A stretch of DNA of 11,474 nt from UBA5209 sp964625015 (GTDB taxonomy: Bacteria > Patescibacteriota > Dojkabacteria > SC72): assembly GCA_964625015.1 (NCBI GenBank), contig CAZUZI010000029.1, positions 1-11,474 on the forward strand. Direction: 5' to 3'. A model generated the notes under the pieces. It was not told the DNA's origin, made no database searches, and saw only the letters and a program-made list of their open reading frames with translations. Below, piece by piece: positions 1-9,000 of this stretch; position 1 is the first letter of the stretch; every line of letters starts with the position of its first letter. The position numbers were made by a program, and so were the translations under genes.

Positions 1-3000
1 AGTAAACATATGGGTTGCCTTTCAACTTCATCGAGGGGTCGTCTATCATATCCCTTGTAATGATAGTGGGATTGCCAAGACAGTCGCTAAGATACAGCTT
101 CATATACTTCACCCACGCACCAGTGGTTTCGCCATACTCGTTATTTGATTCGGCAGTAAGAATACGATGCTTTGCCAATATCCACGCTGCATTCTTATGT
201 AGTGCGGTGGTAACGTTATACATGTAGGATTCGTAGGCTTCTTCGCTTCTGTCGTATTCAATGACACCGCCATCTCTGCGATTCTGCGACTTGAGTCTGC
301 GTCCTTCCATCTCAAAGTTGACGGCATCGTTAATGGTCTCTGCCTTGCGATTAGTTTTGTCTCTTAGCTTTTCCAACGCCAATTCGTGGATGGTGTCGTT
401 CTCACGTATCTCATCGATATCCAATAGCCCCACGCCATTCTTTATGCGCTTATTCAGTTGAATGTATTGTTGTGTCAGATCTAATACAACTTTCTTAGCC
501 TCGTTGTATTGGTGCTTGAATTCGTTGTATTGAGTAAGCTCTTCTGGCGATAGGTATTTCACATCCTGCGTTTCGTTGACTTTAGCATCTTCAATGACAT
601 TGCCCTTGCTGTCTCTGTGCGTCAGGCGCAAGACATCTTCAGCCTTCTTTTTCCATAGGTCAGCTTCTGCCTTCTTATCGTTGAATTCCCTTACAACTCT
701 CTTCATCATGGGCAGCAACTTGGCTTTGAGGTCGTCGGGGTCAAGCTTGTGATGCGGATAGTATTGGTCGAATGGCAGTTGCCCTGTCCAGATGGGCTTT
801 TTGTAACTTTGCAGCTTAACGATGCCCTTGACCTTGCTTATGAATTCCTTATCGTTGTCATAGAGCTTGTTCGCTTCCTTGATAAGGTGCTGTAGCGACA
901 TGCTGCGTCCCAAGTGATTGAAGGAATCGATGCCAAGTTCACGGGGAATGGCTTTGCCGTCTTTCAGTTGCAGTAATAGGTCGTCGCTGAATCTGTCAAG
1001 ATCGTAGAGTCTGATGCCAGCCTTGTTGAGCATTTTGTCAACGCTCTCAAAGGATTTGAGGCGGTGCATGAACGCACCAAAGAGCTTGTTCGCAGAAACT
1101 TCATACTGCTTAAGATAGAGATTTTCGCCATTCTCATCGAGAACGCCTTTCTGCATAATGCTGAGTCGCTCATTGAAGGCGGTGATAATCTTATCTATCT
1201 CGGTGCGCAGTTCTGTTCCGCTGATTTTCTTTATCTCAGTGCCAGTGTCCACTTCGTAGGTTTTAGTGAACAAGCCGCTATGCTCTTTCTCGAATGCAGC
1301 CAGCATTTCCGAATAGTGCTGATACGCAGACCAATGGCTTTGCGATTCCTCAAGGTCGCCATTCTTGCGATACCAGCCCGATAGCGTTAGCGCTGACTCC
1401 ACATCCCTTTTTATCGTCGCCCAGGTGCGCAGCAATGTCGCTTCCTTGCCGTGAGGGGTCATAAGCGGGCTTAAGAGTATGTTTATTTCACGTTTCATGG
1501 TTTCGAAGCTCTTAGTAGCTTCCTCGTCAAATACGCCCATTATGCGTTGAATAGAGCCTATAGCGGCAGTGGGCTTGTAGCCGTAGCCTTCTTCACGCAC
1601 CCCCTCGCTATTGATAAACGATACCCGCTCCAGTTCGGCTGCCATATTAGAGCGCATTAGTCTGCGATTGGAAGCGTCGGGGAATAGAAACCACTCTACG
1701 CCACGCATTTCAGGAGCTTTGCCATCTCTATCGCCAAGCAACTTCTGAAACCATGTTGGCTCTTTCCACGCCTTCAACTGCCTAAGAAAAGCTCGCCAGT
1801 CTCGCATCGTCATAGCACCGATACTCTTGCCGAACACTTGACGAGTAATGCCTTCCAAAGGTATCTCGTTCATCTTTTCAGGATAGCCTAAGAACTCAAG
1901 ATGCGTCTTAATGGCGTTGTAAATATCGCCTATCTCCGAACCTAAGTTGTTAAGGTCAACAGCAGTGAGGCTGGTTTTCTTTAGTTCTTTTGCCATCGAA
2001 GCCAGAAGCTCTTTATTGATAAGCGCCTTATCCACGACTTCTTGCTTGGAGGTTAGTTGTAAGGTCTCATCGTCAATGCTCTTAATCAGGTCGGCATACT
2101 CCTGCCGTTTGGCTGCCACTGCCTTCGCCTTCTCTTCCAAGCCTTTGAGCGTTTCCGTATCAGGAGCAGTTGTAATGATAGGTTTGCGTCTGTCAGGCGT
2201 TCTCTTGGGTATAGCAGCTTGGTCACTAACTTGGTCAGTCTTAATTGGCGATACTTCAGCTGGAAGCTTTCTGATGATTCTTGGCGTTTTGCCAGTATGG
2301 TAAATAGTATAGTTAGCGCCAATCTCGTCAAGATAGTCTATAAACTTGCTATCCACGCCAGGCATATCGCCAACTACAAATTTAACTCCAGCCTTGTGTG
2401 CATCGTCTATCAATGCTTTTGTGTGAGCACTTAGTTCCTTATTCTTAAATTCAGAGTTCCTCGCCAGCATGACAATCTTAGTGTCATTTGACGTTACGTT
2501 AAATGCTATTTTGCCATATTGGTCAAAATCTGCAGCAGTGTTCTTTTCAAATATCTCACGCAGTGAAGTCTCAGATGAGCTCTTTGATGGTCTATCCCAA
2601 GTCTTGTCCCAATCACCAACTTCTTTGATCTCGCCAATAAAGCCATCGGCAACATTGCGCATAGCCTTGTCTTTGCCATCGCCAGCAGGAGTGCCCTTGC
2701 CACTATTCTCAAATCCACCAGCATAGCCTTTATATCCTTCTTCGCCAAAGACATCTAACTGATCTTCGAGAACAAGCTTATTAGGTGTCGGCAATGGCGA
2801 TACTTTAGGCGCAATGCTTCTGATAGGCTCTGCCGTGTCAGTGTCCTTGCCTAAGTATTTCTGCACTGTTTTCATCGGTGCATCATACAGGCTTTGGTCT
2901 ATGCCATAGAAAATATCGAGGCTGCCCTTGGGGATAGTGGTGAAGTTCAGTCCCAACTGCGAATAGTTCTTTGCTTCCAAGTCCTTGCGCAGGCGGGCAA

Positions 3001-6000
3001 CGTATTGCTCTTGCGTTTCAGTGGCTTTCTTGTTGCCATCTTCATCTATCTTATAGTGCATTCTGAATTCGTCAGGCTTCTTCATTTGCCAGGTGCCGAG
3101 CATAAAGGTATCGAATAGCTCTCGTTCCCACTCATTTAGCTTCATCCGATAGGCAAACGCCTTTGCGTCCTCTACCTCGAAAGTGCTCATGGGCTTGTCG
3201 TAGAGTTCGCCTTCTGCATTGCGTCCACGAGCTACATTGTTCTTGAAGGTGTTGGCAGCCTTCCATATCTCGTGCATCTTGGGAATGTCTTTCTGCCCAA
3301 GCTTATTCTTGGTGGCGATGCTGTTGACCATCACATAGGTCTTGAGGTCTGCCAAGTCCTGCTGAATACGCTCTGCAACTGTATCACGCATCCTCACGAA
3401 CCATTCGATATCCCTTTCGTCGGGAAGCTTGGCAGTGGCGATATTGGCGGTTTTCAGTATGGCTTCCAACGCTACCATTTGCTCTTCAGTAAATCTGCCA
3501 TAGCGGGCTTGGACATCTTTATAGGTCTTATAGCCATTGAATACTTTGTAGGATTCCACTAACGCCTTTGTTGAAGGATTGGTTATCTTGGGCGGGTCGC
3601 CATATTTCTTTGCACGATAGAATCTCCAATAGCTGTCCTCGCCTTCGATTACTTTCTTAGGCTTGCGACTGCCATTCTTATAGCTTTCCTCGTATTTGGT
3701 CAGCTTAGGCTCAACATCCAAGTGCATTTCTGTCAGCGTCATATCAGAGAACTTCTTCCAGAAGGCGCTGATAGGTCCGCCTTTGGTAAAGATGTTGTTT
3801 TTCTCATTGTAGATAGCGGGTATCTTATCGCCATAGACGCTATAGAAATCGATATTCCAATCCAACCCTGCGAGGCTGTTGCGTATGCCAGACAGATAGG
3901 TGCTGTTGTTGCCATAGTCAGGGAAGTCGTCAATGCCAGCCTTTGTGCCAAAGTAAGCAGCTTTGCTGTTGAGACTGGACTGTATGTAGCGATAGGGCTG
4001 CACGAATCTATTGACTACACTGTCACGCAGATCATCTGCATTAACTTCTTGCTCTGCTTCTGGATGAGTGGAGTTTTGCTTTTCAACTGTAACTCTGAAG
4101 TGATCAAGGAAGAACTCTGTCTTGAATTTGTCTATGTTGGGAGTTTCAGGGAATTCTGTAGGGTCTGCTACCTTTGTTATGGCTACGGCTTTCTTACGCA
4201 CTGCCATTTGCACGGATGGATCGTCTAAAGCTTTTGGATAGGCACGATAGACATAGGTAGTCTTGCCTGTCTTGGAAGTGAAGCTGATCTCTGCAAATTG
4301 TTTGTTCGCATCCACCAGATTATAGTGCATCTGTTGCATTGAAGTGGTGCTTAGCACAGCATCGCCAAGCAGTTGTCTGCCGTAGTAGGTTGCCTCAGAC
4401 GCTTGGTAAGTAATGCCAGGCGCACCTATCATGCTGCGATTAGCCATTGCCTTAGCAGCAGCTATCTTGGCAGGGGTCTTGGGACCAAAGACCATGTCAG
4501 CTACATCAGTATCGCCTTCGTAGTCTTGCTTGATGCTCTTGCCTTCGTTGTATAGCTTCATCCACATATCGTTGTTGGATGCGAAGTTGTCGAGCCACGA
4601 ATCTTTGAACCCGTCACCTGCGTTGCCATCTTCGCTTCTGCCACCGAACCACACGTAGTAGCTATCGCCATCATCGTCAGCACCGCCTGTTACTTCCTTT
4701 ACATAGGAATGGCAGATGATTTCGTTGGTGTCGATATCCATGAAGCCTTTGAAGCGCAGCACCTGCATACCAGCGGGGTTGTCTTGCGGCACACGCTGCA
4801 CTGCAATCTTCTTAAAGAAACGATCAAGCTGCTTGTTGAAGTCTGCTGCTGAGTCTCCATCAATGGTTGGTGGCTTTGCTCCTGGCTTTTTTGTATAAAT
4901 ATCCCATAACTCGCCAAGTGTATATTTGCGATCTACGTATTCTATTAGCTTGCCACGATTAACCTTGTCCATCGTTGTATAGCCAAAGAAATCTATCTGC
5001 AGTTGGCGATAGTTGTTGCCAAGCATGAATTCTTCTCTACTGACATTGTATTCAGATAGCAGATAGCCACGGCTCTTGACTTTGTAAAGGCTGTTGCCAA
5101 GCGTGGGTCGTGAGGCTCTGTTTACGACATAGCGATTGACCGCAGTCTTGACCATGCTAATCACGAACTTATCTGCCAGCACTACGCCATGTTGCAGCGA
5201 GAGCAGCCTGTCTAAGGCAGTTGCTTCCTCGTGTCCAATGTCCTCGAAAGCTTCGTCGCCCTTGACTTCGTCTGTTTCGCCTTCGTCAATGTCTCTGTCT
5301 TTGTAGAGGTCATTGGCATTGGTTATCTCAAAGACGAGCGCCTTTATCAGTTTGAGGTTGCCACTGTTAACGATATCGGTGATCTGCTTCAGTCCCACCT
5401 TGTCGAGGTTGTGCATCAGTTCGTCTATATCGGCTTGTTCAATCTTTTCTTTGGAGAGAATAGAGGAAGCAAGGTTATTGGCATAGGTAGTGCCGACTTT
5501 GTTCTTCGTAAAGATTTCGTGCATGATATCCTCACGCACTTCCTTGCTGAAATTCATATTGGTGAACATCTGCTTGGTGGCAGCATGAGCCTTATTGATA
5601 CTCTTGGTCGTATTCTGTTCCGAGGTAACGATGCGCCACGCTTCCAGCGGCATATCATAACTGCTTATTGAAGCAGGATCATAGTCCCACTGCTGTTTAT
5701 CGATGTCATAGCTAACCTTGTTGGAGCTACGCAAACCCAACTGCTTAATAGCATTATCATCTGCCAGAATGTCAACGCCAAGCTCTTTAATCAGTCTTAG
5801 TTGCGCTGGCGTTGCTTCGTGCAGCATAAACTTGCCTAACAGCATCCCATTGGCATCAGTATGCACTATGAACGGCTTCGCAGTGCCGCCATCGTAGGGC
5901 AGTCCAGCACTCTTATTGAGAGCGTCAATAAATGCTCTTGTGGCATAGATATCACCATCGTCAGACGATTCTCTGTGCGAGTTGTCAGTCAGCTTGCGAA

Positions 6001-9000
6001 TGCCTAACGCATGGTTGACATCGGCAACTGCATAGCGTATGTGCTGCGGATTGAAATTGAGGTCGGCTCGTGAATCGCTAAAGTAATTCTCCACGAAGTC
6101 AGCTTCATCAACTGCTGCTCCAGTATTGAATAGTATCTGCGCTCTCTTATTCAAGTCGCTTGGTGATTTTAGAAAGCCTTTCTTGGCAAGGAATGAGAAG
6201 TCAGTTGCGCTGTTGAAGTCTCTTAAGTAGAGCAGTGTGTTAGCCCACTGCCTGAAGTATAGCTCACGTTCTTTCTGCTTCGTTTCAGGGTCAATGTCTT
6301 TATAGCCAAGTGATGCAATCCAGCGACTGAAGTCAGCTTCCACGTTCTTTTGTAAGTCTGAAACATCAACTGCCGTGCCGTGTGCCTCTACAATCGCCTG
6401 TAGCACCCCATTTTCAACGTTTCTCCCGAAAGTAGTGTCCAAGTCCTTGTGAGCGACCAAGAAGTTATATTCGCCCTTATCTGAGCGTCCAGAGAAGTAG
6501 AGATATTCGCCATCGGGATTAGCTCGTGCAAACTCCACCATCTTGCGAAAGCCGCCAGCCTCAACTATCTTGCGTTGGTATTCCTCAAGGTGAGGTTTGC
6601 CTTCGTCAGTCTTTTCGCCACCGCCTACGCCAATGATATGCAGCTTATTGAATACCATCAGCGGCTTCTTATCGCCTAACCATGTTAGTTTATTGAACAA
6701 GCTTCTGTTGATAGGCGCTCTGCTTGCCAATGACTTGCCAGCTATCCTCGTATTGGGATCGACCTTCTCTACGCCTTCAATGCTTATGGCAAGCTCTTGC
6801 TTTGTAGGTTGTCCATCACCCTTGTCCTCGCCTTCTACCATGCTCTCTTTAACAGTCAGGGCATAGGTATTGCCATAAGTGTAGTTCTTGGACAGGAAGG
6901 CGTAATACTTTATCAGCCTTATCCCTTCCTCGCTGAGTGGCACATCCTTATTCTTTTCAATCCACTTGGCTGCGTTTGCCAGCGTGGGATTGTCATTGAT
7001 ATGCGTCATGAGCGAAGTCAGCTTCTTGCGCAGCACATCATCGCTGTATTTGTCGCCATACTGCGATTTCAGGGCAAGCTTCATCTCTCTTTCAATGGCA
7101 TGGTTGGCATTGGCTATCTCATCATCAGAGCCACGTATGGCAATGCGCCTCAACTGAGAGCGTAGCAGGGATTCATAAAACCTTTTCTGCCTTACGTCTG
7201 CCAACGTAGGCTTTATCCATATGCCGTCCCAATCGTTATCGTTGTAGCCATGCTCGTTCATATACTTCGCAAAGATATCCCAATACTTGGATTCGCCTCT
7301 GTCAATGCTATCAGGCGTAACGATGGTCGCACCAGCCTGAACCGCTTTCTCGATATGGATGAACGAAGGAAACTCATCGCCTTTCAGTTGAGCTTCGCCT
7401 GGAATGAAAGCAATGCTGTGTGCTCTGGTGACGATTTCAGGATTGACTAAATACTTGAGGTTATCTTTAGCCTCTGCCACTGCAAGGTAGTGATCTCTGA
7501 TGGGACTGTCGCCATCGAAGGCAACTGCATTGGCTTTGTAGGTCTGCGCTGCCATAACTGGATAGCTGCGTTGCATATCCCGTGTCATGAACTGCGACAT
7601 ATTCGTCATGCCGCTGACGACATTGCCAATAACTTCCGATAGCACTTCAAAGTCTTTTGCCGTTGTCATTGCATCATCGTCGGACAGAGTTATTTCAAGG
7701 TCGTCTTTCAGAATGGATTGCAGATGCTTCGCAAAAGAGACAGAATCGAATACAGGAGCAGTTGCTTTGACTATGGCATCCTGGGTGCGGACAACTGCTG
7801 CGTCAGTGGAGATAGGCTCATCAGCCTTGGTAGTTGCTTGTTCACTTTCTTTAGGTGGAACAAGCTTCTGTGTGCGCTGCTTGTAGCTTCCGATAATAGT
7901 TGTCTTGGCAGTAGGGATAACTGCATCTACTGCTTTTTTTACTTGTTCGTCAATCGCAGCTTGCTCTGCTACAGCCTTTTCATATTCAGCTACGGCAGCG
8001 TTGCGCTTCTCGTCTAACATCTTGTATGCTAACTGTATCTTGTCAGTCGCACTGGTGACAGCGTCTTCATCGTATTCAATGCCTTTGGGGAGAATATCAG
8101 ACAGCAATTTGTGTCTGAAGGAAACGTTTACTGCATCAGTTCCTATCTCTGCGTCCCAAATCTCACGAATCCTTGACTTTGTTAAATCGTCAAGGTCTTT
8201 ATATCCTTCCAGATTAGAAACTGTAGTAAGGTTGCCACTACGCAAGCCTTTACGAAAAACATCTTGTGCGTTCTGCTCTCTTGCGGGCATGTCTCGATAG
8301 GCAAAGAAAGCACCTATCAGATACTCATAAATTTGGTCTGGAGTTGTTTCATTGCGCATTGTCGAGGGCAGACCGTTCCACATTGCCCCCAGTAAAGTTC
8401 TCGTCACTGCCTGGCTCGTCAGTCCACCTGCCAGTGGCCCACCAACTGCACCGCCAATCATCTTACTAACTGCTTGAGCTATGATTCTGTCGCCAGCTTC
8501 CATATACGCACCGCCAGCGAAGCCACGCATCATGCCATCTATGCCTTCCTGCCAACTGCTCACTGCGCCAGCAGTCCCCATCTGCACTACACCATTGACC
8601 ACATTCTTTGCAACAGCAAAAGCCTCATCGCTTGTCAGCAATTTCATCGCAGCATTGGCAGCACTCGCCTCACCTGCAGCAATCGTGGCGCCTGCTCTGG
8701 CGGCTACTCTGTCTGCAGCTACTTTGAACACTTTATCAATGCCAGGCGTTAGCTTCGTCAGCACCTTATTGCTAAAGAACAGCGGAACAGATTTAATGCT
8801 GCCAAAGCCTGGGATCCACCCTGCGTAGCCAGCAGCTCTACCCACTGATTTCGCTACTCGTTCCCATGCGTTGACAGGACGCTGCTCACCTATCTTGAGC
8901 GTAGTAAAGCCTTGCAGGAAGCCTTCGCCTACATAGCGCACTGCACGGAAGATATTGAAGTCAGCTTCTTCCTCTGTCACTTTGCGGAAAGGTATGCCAT

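Noticed and set aside
2086..2754. Minus-strand frames inside the giant gene (2086-2331, 2506-2754)
   Set aside because: They are out of frame with the giant coding sequence, which reads cleanly through both places with recognisable SLOG-domain residues.
4853..4861. D-G-D at residues 1446-1448 as the catalytic motif
   Set aside because: It sits in a Pro/Ala/Lys linker just before the true motif and has no flanking barrel strands.
7508..7516. F-D-G-D at residues 560-563 as a polymerase aspartate motif
   Set aside because: It lacks the upstream R-x-P-x5-G-x-Q block and the alanine-aspartate lead; the 1506-1511 copy has both.
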